Assembly (NCBI GenBank): GCA_947259095.1
Contig: CAMYLA010000002.1
Location: 1-64,000 of the forward strand
From: an uncultured Acidimicrobiaceae bacterium
GTDB taxonomy: Bacteria; Actinomycetota; Acidimicrobiia; Acidimicrobiales; SZUA-35
DNA length: 64,000 bases
Direction of reading: 5' to 3'
The first letter of the stretch is position 1. Every line of letters begins with the position of its first letter. The notes beneath the pieces are model-generated. The model was not told where the DNA came from, made no database searches, and saw only the letters and a program-made list of their open reading frames with translations. The position numbers were made by a program, and so were the translations under genes. This document shows positions 33,281-42,227 of this stretch, piece by piece.

Positions 33281-34471
33281 ATGGCGGGGGCCCGGCCCAG
33301 GACGCCGGCGACGGTGGTCCTGGTGGTCGCCTCGGTCCTGGCGGTGGCTTCGGCCGCCTGCTCCGGTGGGGACGGCGCCGAGCGGCCGGCCGAGAGCCCG
33401 GCTTCGACCGCCACCACGGCTTCCGGCCAGGACGCCACCGCACCGGACACGACCACCGCCGCCCCAACGGCGACCCCCGACTCCGGAGCCGGTTCGCCGA
33501 CGAACGACGACCGGCCGGACCCAGGGGCGGGCGAAACGCCGGCCGGGAGCGACGCCGGCTTCGCTTGCCGGCCCCTCGAAGAGACCTCGCCGGGCCGGGT
33601 CGAGGACCCGGCCCTGGTCGAAGCCTCGGGGATCGTGGCCAGCAGGCGCCACCAGGATGTGCTCTGGGCCCACAACGACTCCGGCCTTGCCGGCGGCGTC
33701 CACGGCTTGAACCTGGCAGGCGAACGCCTTGGCTTCTGGGCCCTGGGAACGGCCGACGATACGGTTGCGGCGATCGACATCGAGGACATCGCCCTGTTCG
33801 AGGACAGGATCCACCTGGCCGACATCGGCGACAACACCCGCAGCCGATCGTCGGTGGCGATTCACGTCTTCGACGAGCCGACGCCCGGTGGCGACGGGAA
33901 CATCACCGAGGTGACCACCATCGAGGCCCGCTACCCCGACGGTCCGACCGATGCCGAGGCGCTGCTGGTCGATCCGCTGACCGGCGAGCTGCTGATCATG
34001 AGCAAGGACCTCGACGACCGGCGGGCGCTCACCCGACTCTACGCCATCCCACCCCGGTCGCCGGCCGCCGATGCAACGGGCGAGCCGGTGACCATGGAAC
34101 CGGTCGGCTCCCTCGATGTGGCGGCGTTGAGCAGTCGCTCGTCGGCCTTCTCGATCGGCGGGATGTTGTATCCCGGGTCGGTCACCGGAGCCGATATCTC
34201 GGCCGACGGTTCGGTGATTGCGGTGCGAACCTACGGGTCGGTCTGGCTGTTCGCCCGCCAACCGGACCAGACCATGGCCGAAGCGCTGGCGTCCGATCCC
34301 TGTGAAGGCGGCGCCGCGGCCGAGACCCAGGGCGAGTCGGTCGGCTTGCTCACCGACCGAGGCGATGGGGCCGCCGGCGAACCGAGGTTGGTTCGCTACG
34401 TGACGGTCAGCGAGGGGACCAACCCGCCGGTCAATCTGGTGACGGTCGAGGTCGGCGCCGTCTCCAACTGA
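33281..34471 (+). CDS. Secreted lipoprotein, propeller-like, unknown function
   Basis: The 396-residue protein has a lipoprotein signal (VVLVVASVLAVASAAC) followed by a long Thr/Ala/Pro linker. A domain of about 290 residues contains LWAHNDSG, LADIGDNTRSR, DAEALLVDPLTGELLIMSKD and GADISADGSVIAVRTYGSVWLF. The spaced D-P-x-T-G-E-L and A-D-G-S-x-I strands suggest a beta-propeller. Related proteins are annotated only as hypothetical or esterase-like phytase-like. The start at 33281 is the ATG directly before the basic signal-peptide n-region. Confidence 0.78.
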   Translation: MAGARPRTPATVVLVVASVLAVASAACSGGDGAERPAESPASTATTASGQDATAPDTTTAAPTATPDSGAGSPTNDDRPDPGAGETPAGSDAGFACRPLEETSPGRVEDPALVEASGIVASRRHQDVLWAHNDSGLAGGVHGLNLAGERLGFWALGTADDTVAAIDIEDIALFEDRIHLADIGDNTRSRSSVAIHVFDEPTPGGDGNITEVTTIEARYPDGPTDAEALLVDPLTGELLIMSKDLDDRRALTRLYAIPPRSPAADATGEPVTMEPVGSLDVAALSSRSSAFSIGGMLYPGSVTGADISADGSVIAVRTYGSVWLFARQPDQTMAEALASDPCEGGAAAETQGESVGLLTDRGDGAAGEPRLVRYVTVSEGTNPPVNLVTVEVGAVSN

Positions 34472-34522
34472 ACCGGTGAACCGAGGAGGGACATCGGCGT
34501 CGGTCCGTCTAGGGTCGGGTCG

Positions 34523-35503
34523 ATGCCCAAGGTCTACCTCGACGAGATCGAAACCGCTACCGCGCAGGCCCTGGTTCGACATGGCGCCCGGGACGAGGTG
34601 GCCCGGCTGGTGGCCCATGCGGTCCGAACCGCGGAGGCAAACGGCAACAACATCTGCGGTTTGTCCTATGTCGAGAGTTATTGCCGCCAGCTGACAACCG
34701 GGCGGATCGACGGCACCGTCGAACCGGCGGTGACCGCCGAACGGCCGGGGGCCATCCACGTCGACGGCAGGCTCGGGTTCGCCCAGCCGGCCTTTGCCGC
34801 CGGGTTCGACACCGCGGTCGAGGCCGCCCGGTCGAACGGTGTCTGCGGGTATGCGGTGGCCCACACCCACACCTCGACCTCGCTCGGCTACTTCACCGAG
34901 CAGTTCACCGAGGCAGGGCTCCTGGCCATCGGTACCGCCAACGCCAGCCGTCGGCTGGCCCCTCCCGGCGGCTCGGTCCCGGTGCTGGGGGCAAACCCCA
35001 TCGCCATGGCGGTGCCGGACGGTCGAGGCGGTGTCGCCTTCCAGTTCGATTTCAGTACCAGCGTCGTGGCGGTGGAACGGATTTTCCTGGCCGAGGCGGC
35101 CGGCGAGTCGATCCCCCTCGGCTGGGCCGTCGACCGGGACGGCGAGCCGACCACCGACCCGGCGGCGGCGCTGGCCGGGTCGCTGCTGTGGGCCGGCGAC
35201 CACAAGGGCTACGGGCTCGGCCTGCTGGTGGAATTGCTGGCCTCGGCGCTGACCGGGTCGCGGCGCAGCGCCCGGGTGCCGCCGCTCAAATCCCCATACG
35301 GGCCGCCTCACGATCTCGGCCAGTTCTATCTGGTGATCGACCCCTCGGCGTTCAGCGGCCGGCTGTTCTACAGCCACCTGGAAGAACTGGCGGCGTCGAT
35401 AGCCGACCAGGAGGGGGCCAGGCTGCCGGGGACCGGCCGGGTGAACCCCTATTTCGTGAAGGTCGACGACGACCTCTGGGCCACCGTGCTCGACCTGGCC
35501 TGA
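34523..35503 (+). CDS. Ldh-family NAD(P)-dependent malate/L-lactate/sulfolactate dehydrogenase
   Basis: The 326-residue protein belongs to the MDH2/LDH2 family, distinct from the classical Rossmann-fold enzymes. Visible are HTHTSTSLGYFTEQFTEAG, GANPIAMAVPD, FSTSVVAVERIFLA, GWAVDRDGEPTTDPAAAL and DHKGYGLGLLVELL. It reversibly oxidises 2-hydroxyacids; the precise substrate cannot be fixed. It stands alone between a lipoprotein and a convergent hydratase gene. Confidence 0.88.
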   Translation: MPKVYLDEIETATAQALVRHGARDEVARLVAHAVRTAEANGNNICGLSYVESYCRQLTTGRIDGTVEPAVTAERPGAIHVDGRLGFAQPAFAAGFDTAVEAARSNGVCGYAVAHTHTSTSLGYFTEQFTEAGLLAIGTANASRRLAPPGGSVPVLGANPIAMAVPDGRGGVAFQFDFSTSVVAVERIFLAEAAGESIPLGWAVDRDGEPTTDPAAALAGSLLWAGDHKGYGLGLLVELLASALTGSRRSARVPPLKSPYGPPHDLGQFYLVIDPSAFSGRLFYSHLEELAASIADQEGARLPGTGRVNPYFVKVDDDLWATVLDLA

Positions 35504-35611
35504 CCCCGAACCCTGATCCTGGCCTGGCCCGTGATCCTGAATCCCGGCCCATGCATCGGGGCGGGGGCGGCCGACCGGGTAACCCTCGCCGGCCGGGCGA
35601 TGACGGGGCCG

Positions 35612-36391
35612 CTACCTGGCCTGCCAGACCGGTGTCTCACCGGCGGCGGCCGCGGTCCGGAAGGCCTTGGCGTCCTCGGTGACGGCCGCCACCTTGCGCA
35701 TGGTCTCCCCGAATCGGATCGCCTCGACGAACCCCATCTCCTGGCCCCGCCTGGCGATCTCCTTGGTGGCCCGAACCGCCAGCGGCGCCGACTTCTCGAT
35801 CAGTCGGGTGGCCAGCGCCCGGGCCTCGTCCATCAGGTCCTCGTGGAGCACCACCTCCATCACCAGCCCCATCTCCTTGGCCCGGTCGGCGTTGATCCGA
35901 TCGCCGAACAACAGCAGCTCCATGGCGTTCTGCCAGCCGATCATCTTCGGCATCCGCACCGCTCCCTGCACCGTCGGCACCCCCAGTTGGACCTCGGGAA
36001 AGCCGAACTCGGCCCGTTCACTGGCGATGACGATGTCGCAGGCGGCCACCATCGTGAGCCCGAACCCGATGGCGTAGCCGTTGACCGCGGCGATGACCGG
36101 CTTCCAGATCTCCTTGCCGCTCTCCAGCGAGGTGAACGACGGCACCTCCCAGAACGAGTGGTCGTCGTTGCCGACCGCGGAGCCCGGATCCTTCAGATCA
36201 GCCCCGGCACAGAATGCTCGCCCGGCACCGGTCACGATGGCCACCCAGGCCTCGTCGTCGGTCCGGAGCTGCTCCCAGGCCGCGTTGAGATCCCGGCGGA
36301 GCTCGCCATTCACCGCATTGAGGGCGTCGGGGCGGTTGTAGGTGATGGTTGCGATGTGGCCGTCGCGTTCGTAGGTCACGGTGTTTGTCAT
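35612..36391 (-). CDS. Enoyl-CoA hydratase/isomerase family protein
   Basis: The 259-residue crotonase-fold protein has ATITYNRPDALNAVN, the oxyanion-hole segment GAGRAFCAGADLKD, VNGYAIGFGLTMVAACDIVIAS and FGFPEVQLGVPT with the acidic residue of hydratases. The ending (AALV-type helix, REMGF) fits mitochondrial-type family members. The likely role is fatty-acid or side-chain beta-oxidation; the substrate is unknown. Confidence 0.9.
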   Translation of the reverse strand: MTNTVTYERDGHIATITYNRPDALNAVNGELRRDLNAAWEQLRTDDEAWVAIVTGAGRAFCAGADLKDPGSAVGNDDHSFWEVPSFTSLESGKEIWKPVIAAVNGYAIGFGLTMVAACDIVIASERAEFGFPEVQLGVPTVQGAVRMPKMIGWQNAMELLLFGDRINADRAKEMGLVMEVVLHEDLMDEARALATRLIEKSAPLAVRATKEIARRGQEMGFVEAIRFGETMRKVAAVTEDAKAFRTAAAAGETPVWQAR

Positions 36392-36462
36392 GGCCAGAAG
36401 TCAATCATGGCCGCCGGGGCGGGACCCAGTCCGTTGTGACCCTTGGTCATGGCCCATGGTGG

Positions 36463-36480
36463 TAGGTATGCTTTACTTTC
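36463..36480 (+). promoter_or_regulatory. Candidate DtxR-type operator upstream of regulator
   Basis: TAGGTATGCTTTACTTTC lies about 75 bp before the regulator start. It shares TAGG and TGCTTTAC at the same spacing with the site at 38435. The TAGGT half resembles one arm of the DtxR/IdeR box; the other arm is poor. Confidence 0.45.
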
Positions 36481-36553
36481 GCCCTCAACCGCCGTGAGCA
36501 CCCGTTCACGGACGCCCGACACCAGCAGGGGTCGGGATGAAGGAGGCCCTCGC

Positions 36554-37243
36554 ATGACCTATGAACCGAGCGAACACCACCCGGCGTTCGAGGAGTACAG
36601 CGAGACCATCTTCGAACTCGAGGAGGACGGCATCGAGGTGATCCAGGCCCGCATCGCCGAACGTCTCGACGTTTCCCGCCCCGCGGTGTCGGAGATGATC
36701 AAGCGGATGACCGGCGAAGGTCTGGTGGAGATCGACGAGAACGCCAACGTCCGGCTGACCACCCAGGGCCGGTCCCTGGCCAGGACGGTGGTCCGCCGCC
36801 ACCGCATCGCCGAGCGGTTCATGACCGACATCCTCAAGCTCGGCTGGGCCGAGGCCCACCACGAGGCCGGAAAATGGGAACACATCATCTCGCCGCTGGT
36901 CGAGGATGCCATGATGCGGCTGCTGGACGATCCCACCACCTGCCCCCACGGCAACCCGATCCCCGGCACCGATTACGCCAGGCCGGCATCGGCCCGGCCC
37001 CTCAGCGATCTATCGGCTCAGGACGACTTCGTCGTCGAGCGCATCCCCGAGGAGCTGGAGTTCCAGGAAGGCCAGTTGACCTACCTCGAGCAGGCCGGCC
37101 TGCTGCCCGGTCGGAGCGGCCAGGTACTGTCGGTGGCCCCCGATGGCACCACCACGGTCTCGATCGACGGCAACCCGGTCGGCATCAGCAGCTTCGCCTC
37201 GCTCCGCATCGTCGTGCGGGATGCGGCAACCGCGTCGGCATAG
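36554..37243 (+). CDS. DtxR-family metal-dependent transcriptional regulator
   Basis: The 229-residue protein has an N-terminal winged helix (EYSETIFELEEDG, IAERLDVSRPAVSEMIKRMTGEGLV) and a metal-binding dimerisation domain (RRHRIAERFMTDIL, AHHEAGKWEHIIS, CPHGNPIPG). A C-terminal SH3/FeoA-like domain follows. The Glu-Cys-His layout (CPHGNPIPGT) fits metal sensing. The AAGGAGG before the ATG at 36554 is the best ribosome site in the window. It precedes an iron-type ABC system, so iron is the likely ligand, though manganese is not excluded. Confidence 0.93.
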   Translation: MTYEPSEHHPAFEEYSETIFELEEDGIEVIQARIAERLDVSRPAVSEMIKRMTGEGLVEIDENANVRLTTQGRSLARTVVRRHRIAERFMTDILKLGWAEAHHEAGKWEHIISPLVEDAMMRLLDDPTTCPHGNPIPGTDYARPASARPLSDLSAQDDFVVERIPEELEFQEGQLTYLEQAGLLPGRSGQVLSVAPDGTTTVSIDGNPVGISSFASLRIVVRDAATASA

Positions 37244-37259
37244 TGGGCCGGTGCCAGCG

Positions 37260-38375
37260 ATGAACACCGCCCAGTCGGTCGATGCCGGCACCGACCACCA
37301 CCGCGACCCCAACCCCAGCAGCGGGCCCGGCACCGGGTCCGGCGTCGGTGAGGTCCGGGTGGCCAATCTGTATCACCGCTACCCGTCCGGCAAGAATCCC
37401 GGCGAGGAGGTGCTGCTCGACGTGTCGCTCGACATCGCAGCCGGCAGCTCGCTGGCCCTGCTCGGCCCGTCCGGCTGCGGCAAGACCACCCTGCTCCGCT
37501 CGATCGCCGGCCTTGAGCGGCCCGGCTCCGGCACCATCACCATCGACGGTGACGTGGTGGCCGGCCCCTCGGTCTGGGTGCCGGCAGAGCGGCGGCGGGT
37601 CGGCATGGTGTTCCAGGATTGGGCGCTGTTTCCTCATCTCTCGGTGGCCAAGAACGTGGCCTACGGTCTGGAACGAACCGGTCGGGAAGACCGGGTGGCG
37701 GCCGGCCTGGCCCTGGTTGGCCTGGCCGACCTCGGCGACCGGATGCCGGCCACCCTGTCCGGCGGCCAGCAGCAGCGGGTGGCTCTGGCCAGGGCCCTCG
37801 CTCCCCGGCCAAGGGTTCTGCTGCTCGACGAGCCCTTCTCCAACCTCGACACCGGCCTCCGGGCCGAGGTTCGGGCCGAGGTTCATCGGCTGCTGCTCGA
37901 CGTCGGTATCACCGCGGTGTTCGTGACCCATGACCAGGAGGAGGCGTTCGTCCTCGGAGATCGGGTGGCGGTGATGAACCAGGGCCGCATCGTCCAGGTC
38001 GACACCCCCCACAACCTCTATGCCGCCCCGTCGAGCCGCTGGGTTGCCGAGTTCGTCGGCGAGGCATCGCTGTTCGCCTGCTCCGCCACCGGCGACAAGG
38101 CGTCCACCCCGTTCGGCCAACTCGAATTGGAGCAACCCCACAACGGCCCGGTCGACGTTTTGCTGCGGCCGGAGCAGCTGGCGTTGACCGCCGGTGACAG
38201 CGCCACCGTCGAGCTTGTCGAGTTCTACGGCCACGACGCCATGGTCTATCTGAGCGTCGACGGTCAGTCGGTCCGGGTTCGGACCGGTCCCAACCCCGGC
38301 GTTCGGCGGGGCGATCGGGTGGCCATGGCCTTCACCGGCGACCCGGTCCGGGCCTTCCCCCGCGACGTCGGCTGA
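37260..38375 (+). CDS. Iron(III)-type ABC transporter ATP-binding protein
   Basis: The 371-residue ATPase has Walker A GPSGCGKTT, Q-loop MVFQDWALFPHLSV, the signature LSGGQQQRVALARAL, Walker B VLLLDEPFSNLD and H-loop VFVTHDQEEAF. A C-terminal TOBE domain (DVLLRPEQLAL) follows. It is of the FbpC/PotA class and lies 16 bp after the regulator gene. Together with the receptor and permease genes downstream it forms a complete importer. Confidence 0.93.
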   Translation: MNTAQSVDAGTDHHRDPNPSSGPGTGSGVGEVRVANLYHRYPSGKNPGEEVLLDVSLDIAAGSSLALLGPSGCGKTTLLRSIAGLERPGSGTITIDGDVVAGPSVWVPAERRRVGMVFQDWALFPHLSVAKNVAYGLERTGREDRVAAGLALVGLADLGDRMPATLSGGQQQRVALARALAPRPRVLLLDEPFSNLDTGLRAEVRAEVHRLLLDVGITAVFVTHDQEEAFVLGDRVAVMNQGRIVQVDTPHNLYAAPSSRWVAEFVGEASLFACSATGDKASTPFGQLELEQPHNGPVDVLLRPEQLALTAGDSATVELVEFYGHDAMVYLSVDGQSVRVRTGPNPGVRRGDRVAMAFTGDPVRAFPRDVG

Positions 38376-38434
38376 TCGACTGCGGCCATCGGAGGCCCTT
38401 CGATGCAAAGTTCATCCAGCGCACCGCCGTTGGT

Positions 38435-38452
38435 TAGGGTTGCTTTACAAAT
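38435..38452 (+). promoter_or_regulatory. Second candidate DtxR-type operator, upstream of receptor gene
   Basis: TAGGGTTGCTTTACAAAT lies 30 bp before the receptor start and matches the site at 36463 in most positions (TAGG, TGCTTTAC). It sits where a promoter for the receptor-permease pair would be, so metal repression of that pair is plausible. Confidence 0.45.
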
Positions 38453-38481
38453 CACGGAAAACGCCGATACCCTCACCCCCC

Positions 38482-39549
38482 ATGGCCAGACAACCATTCC
38501 TCGTCATCGCTGCGTTGATCATGGCCGCAACGGCCTGTGGCGGCGATGCCGATCCCACCATCAGCGGCCCTGCGGCCGAGATCTACGACGGCGAGTGCGC
38601 CGACGCCACCGGCGGGTCGGTCACCATCTATTCCGGCCGGACCGAGAACCTGATCCAGCCGGTGCTCGACGCCTTCGCCTGCGAAACCGGCGTCGAGGTT
38701 GCGGTCCGGTGGGGCTCGTCGACCGACCTGGCGCTGCTCCTGGCCGAGGAGGGCGAGCGCACCGAGGCCGACGTGTTCCTGTCCCGCTCCCCCGGCCCGG
38801 TCGGCTTCCTCCAGAGCGAGCAGCTGCTTGGCACGATCGACCAGTCGGTGCTGGAGCTGGTGGCCGAGGAGAACCGTTCGGCCGACGGCACCTGGGTCGG
38901 TTTCTCGGGCCGGAAACGGGTCCTGGTCTACAACATCGATGCCGTCTCGCCAGACCAGCTGCCGACGTCGGTGTTCGAGCTGACCGACGAGCAGTACCGC
39001 GGCCAGGTCGCCATCCCCGCCACCAACGGGTCCTTCGTCGACTGGTTCACCGTGTTCCGCGACCAGTTCGGAACCGACGTCGCCACCGAGTGGCTGGACG
39101 ACATGGTGGCCAACGATGCCCGGTTCTATCCCAACAACCGGGCCATCGTGGAAGCCGTCGGTCGAGGTGAGATCCAGATGGGTCTGGTCAACCACTACTA
39201 CAACTACCAGGAGCAGGCCGCCCTCGGCGACGAGCATCGGGCCGCCAATCACGATCTGGCCGACGATGACATCGGCTCGTTGTTGATCATCACCGCGGCC
39301 TCGATCGTCGCCTCGACCGAAAACCCAGAGGAGGCCAACCAGCTGCTTGGCTACCTGCTGACCGCCCCGGTCCAGGAATACTTCAGCATCGAGACGTTCG
39401 AGTACCCGCTGGCCGCCGGGGTCGAACCGGCCGACATCCTCCCGCCCCTGTCGGCCCTGGAGGTGGGAACCGTCGACTTCGACGCCCTCGGCGGCGGCTT
39501 CGAGCAGACGACGGTCATCATCGAGGCCAGCGGCATCCTGAACCAGTGA
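38482..39549 (+). CDS. Iron ABC transporter substrate-binding lipoprotein
   Basis: The 355-residue protein has a lipoprotein signal (FLVIAALIMAATAC) and the FutA/FbpA-type receptor fold. Seen are SVTIYSGRTENLIQPVLDAF, VRWGSSTDLALLL, DVFLSRSPGPVGFL, GRKRVLVYN, and the Tyr-rich metal-ligand segment MGLVNHYYNYQEQ, where consecutive Tyr residues bind ferric iron in relatives. The GTG of the permease overlaps its stop (GTGA). Confidence 0.92.
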   Translation: MARQPFLVIAALIMAATACGGDADPTISGPAAEIYDGECADATGGSVTIYSGRTENLIQPVLDAFACETGVEVAVRWGSSTDLALLLAEEGERTEADVFLSRSPGPVGFLQSEQLLGTIDQSVLELVAEENRSADGTWVGFSGRKRVLVYNIDAVSPDQLPTSVFELTDEQYRGQVAIPATNGSFVDWFTVFRDQFGTDVATEWLDDMVANDARFYPNNRAIVEAVGRGEIQMGLVNHYYNYQEQAALGDEHRAANHDLADDDIGSLLIITAASIVASTENPEEANQLLGYLLTAPVQEYFSIETFEYPLAAGVEPADILPPLSALEVGTVDFDALGGGFEQTTVIIEASGILNQ

Positions 39550-41201
39550 CGGTGACGCTCGAACCCCAGGCCGCCGCAGCCCGGCCGGGCGCCGAGTCGA
39601 GTGCGGCGTCGGGTCGACCGGCTGCACCATGGTGGCTCCGGGTCACCGGCCTGGTGCTGGCCGGGGCGTTCGCCTTCCCCGGCGCCTACCTGGTGTGGCG
39701 CAACTTCACCGAGGGGGCCGACCCGGCCGGGCTGCTGTTGTCCCGGCGGACCATGGAGCCCCTCGCCCGCACCCTACGGTTGGCGGTGGCGGTGTCGGTG
39801 TCGGCATCGCTGGTGGGCACCGCCCTGGCCTGGTTCACCACCAGAACCGATGTTCCCCTGGCCCGGCTGTGGCGGGTCCTGCTGCCCCTGCCGCTGGTGT
39901 TCCCCACCTTCATCGGGGCTGCGGCGCTGATCAGAACCTTCAACCCCGGTGGCCTGGCAAACGACCTGCTGAACAACGTCGGCATCGACCGCACCCCGGA
40001 GCTTCGGGGCTTCGTCGGGGCCTGGTATGTGCTGACGCTGTTCACCTACCCCTACGTGTATCTCCCGGTTGCGGCCGGTTTCCGCCAGCTCTCGGGGTCG
40101 TTGGAGGACAGCGCCCGGGTGCTCGGCGACGGCCCGTGGCGGATCTTCCGCAGGGTCTGCCTGCCGCAGGTCTCATCGGCCATCGGGGCCGGCACGCTGC
40201 TGGTCTTCCTCTACTCGGTCAGCGATTTCGGGGCGGTCGAGCTGCTCCGCTACGACACGCTGACCCGGGCCATCAACACCAACTACCTGGCAAACCCCCC
40301 GGTGGCCTTGGCCCTCAGTTTCATCCTGCTGGTCCTGGCCGCGGTGGTGGTCATCATGGAGCGGATCGTCTCTCGCCGACTACCCCAGGCAGGTCGTCAT
40401 CGGACCTCGCAACCGGTGATCTACCCGCTCGGCCGTTGGCGACTCCCCACCACCCTGCTCCTGGTGACAGCGGTTGCCTCAGCCGTCGGCGGACCGATGG
40501 TGGCCCTGATCGACTGGTCGGCCGAGGGGCTGACCCGATCCCGACGCGGGGGGCGGAGCCTGACCATCGATCGGTCCGACGTGATCAGCTCCACCATCGG
40601 CACGCTGGAGGTGAGCGTGATCGCCGCGGTGGTTGCGGTGCTGGCGGTGCTGCCCATCGCCTACCTGGTTGGGCGATACCGATCCCGGGCCGGCAACTTC
40701 GCCAACGCCGTGGTGATCAGCACCTTCGCCATACCGGGGTTGGTGATCGCCCTGTCCATACGATTCTGGACCCTGCGATCGGGCTCGGCCCTCGAGCTGA
40801 TCGACGGCACCCTGGCCCTGCTGATCTTCGCCTACGTTGTCCGCTTCGGCTCACTGGCCATGGGCATCTCCCTGGTGGCGGTCCGGGCGGTGCCGGAACG
40901 ACTGCTCGATGCGGCGGCAACGCTGGGGGCCGGCCGGGTGCGTCGGCTGCTGACCATCGATCTGCCGATCATGGCCCCCGGCCTGGCCGCGGCCGGAGGC
41001 CTGGTGCTGCTGTCGGTGATGAAGGAACTGCCCATCACGCTGCTGCTGTCACCGTTGGGCTTCTCCAGCCTCTCGACCCGGATGTTCCTCTCGTTTCAGG
41101 ACGCGTTCGTGGCCGAGGCGGGCATCCTCGCCGTGGTGCTGGTCGCTCTCTCGTTCGTGCTGTCATGGTTCCTGGTCATCCGACGAGCCGACCATCTCTG
41201 A
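39546..41201 (+). CDS. Iron-type ABC transporter permease, fused double domain
   Basis: The 551-residue protein has about twelve helices in two homologous halves, as in FbpB/SfuB. Each half has an EAA-type loop (GSLEDSARVLGDGPWRIFRRVCLPQ and PERLLDAAATLGAGRVRRLLTIDLP). It forms the channel for the receptor and ATPase encoded upstream. Translation is coupled to the receptor gene by a four-base overlap. Confidence 0.92.
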   Translation: MTVTLEPQAAAARPGAESSAASGRPAAPWWLRVTGLVLAGAFAFPGAYLVWRNFTEGADPAGLLLSRRTMEPLARTLRLAVAVSVSASLVGTALAWFTTRTDVPLARLWRVLLPLPLVFPTFIGAAALIRTFNPGGLANDLLNNVGIDRTPELRGFVGAWYVLTLFTYPYVYLPVAAGFRQLSGSLEDSARVLGDGPWRIFRRVCLPQVSSAIGAGTLLVFLYSVSDFGAVELLRYDTLTRAINTNYLANPPVALALSFILLVLAAVVVIMERIVSRRLPQAGRHRTSQPVIYPLGRWRLPTTLLLVTAVASAVGGPMVALIDWSAEGLTRSRRGGRSLTIDRSDVISSTIGTLEVSVIAAVVAVLAVLPIAYLVGRYRSRAGNFANAVVISTFAIPGLVIALSIRFWTLRSGSALELIDGTLALLIFAYVVRFGSLAMGISLVAVRAVPERLLDAAATLGAGRVRRLLTIDLPIMAPGLAAAGGLVLLSVMKELPITLLLSPLGFSSLSTRMFLSFQDAFVAEAGILAVVLVALSFVLSWFLVIRRADHL

Positions 41202-41276
41202 CCGCCGTCGTACTGCCGCCCCCGGAGCCACACCGGCCGGTTGGCGGACCGCCGCATGATCTGATCGACTGAGGGC

Positions 41277-42224
41277 ATGCCACTGCATCCTCAGATCGTT
41301 GCCCTCGTCGCCGCCATGGACCGCCCCGATCGGCCCAAGATCCAGGAGCTCCCGATCGATGACGCTCGCAAGGTCTACGGCGCCATGGCCAGCTTCATGG
41401 GTGATCTCGGGTTTGCGGTGCCGACCGAGGACCGCTCGATCCCCGGACCGGACGGTGAGATTCCGATTCGCATCTACACCCCCGATGGTGACGGCACCCG
41501 ACCGATCACGGTCTTCTATCATGGTGGCGGGTTCTGCATCGGCGACCTCGACACCCACGATCGGGAGTGCCATGCCATCAGCCAGCAGTCCGGCTCGGTG
41601 GTCGTTGCGGTCGACTATCGTCTGGGTCCCGAGCACGCCTATACCGCCTCGCTCGACCAACCGCCATGGATCGCCGACGCCTGGGCCGCCCTGCAGTGGG
41701 TTCGCCACCATGCCACCGACCTGGGTGGGACACCGGAGCGGTTGGCGGTGTGTGGCGACTCGGCCGGGGCCAACATCTCGGCGGTCATGGCCCAGATGTG
41801 TCGAGACGCCGGGTTGGACCTGGCGCTCCAGGTGCTGGTGTACCCGGCCACCGACGTCAGGGATGAGGCGTACGATCTCTACCCGTCCTACGCCGAACAC
41901 GCCGAGGCGCCGATCCTGGAGCGGCCGGTGCTCGACTATTTCCGGGACCAGTCAAGACCCGACGGCGACCCCACTGCACCATCGATGTCGCCGGGCTTGC
42001 GGGACGACCTCTCGGGGCTGGCGCCGGCGTTCATCATCACCGCCGAATACGATCCGCTCCGCGACGACGGTGAGGCCTACGCCGCCAAGTTGGCTGAGGC
42101 CGGGGTCGAGGTCACGCTGAAACGATATGACGGGATGCCCCACGGCTTCTTCAATCTCGGCCCCCACGTCGACGCCGCAGCCGAAGCGGTTCGAGAGGTC
42201 GGCGAGGTCATCGCCAAGATCTGA
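41277..42224 (+). CDS. Alpha/beta hydrolase of the hormone-sensitive lipase group
   Basis: The 315-residue esterase-type protein shows the oxyanion motif HGGGFCIGD, the nucleophile elbow GDSAGAN, the acid in EYDPLRDDG and the His in GMPHGF. It hydrolyses carboxyl esters or lactones; the substrate is unknown. It is a single gene, convergent with an OmpA-domain lipoprotein gene. Confidence 0.92.
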   Translation: MPLHPQIVALVAAMDRPDRPKIQELPIDDARKVYGAMASFMGDLGFAVPTEDRSIPGPDGEIPIRIYTPDGDGTRPITVFYHGGGFCIGDLDTHDRECHAISQQSGSVVVAVDYRLGPEHAYTASLDQPPWIADAWAALQWVRHHATDLGGTPERLAVCGDSAGANISAVMAQMCRDAGLDLALQVLVYPATDVRDEAYDLYPSYAEHAEAPILERPVLDYFRDQSRPDGDPTAPSMSPGLRDDLSGLAPAFIITAEYDPLRDDGEAYAAKLAEAGVEVTLKRYDGMPHGFFNLGPHVDAAAEAVREVGEVIAKI

Positions 42225-42227
42225 TCA

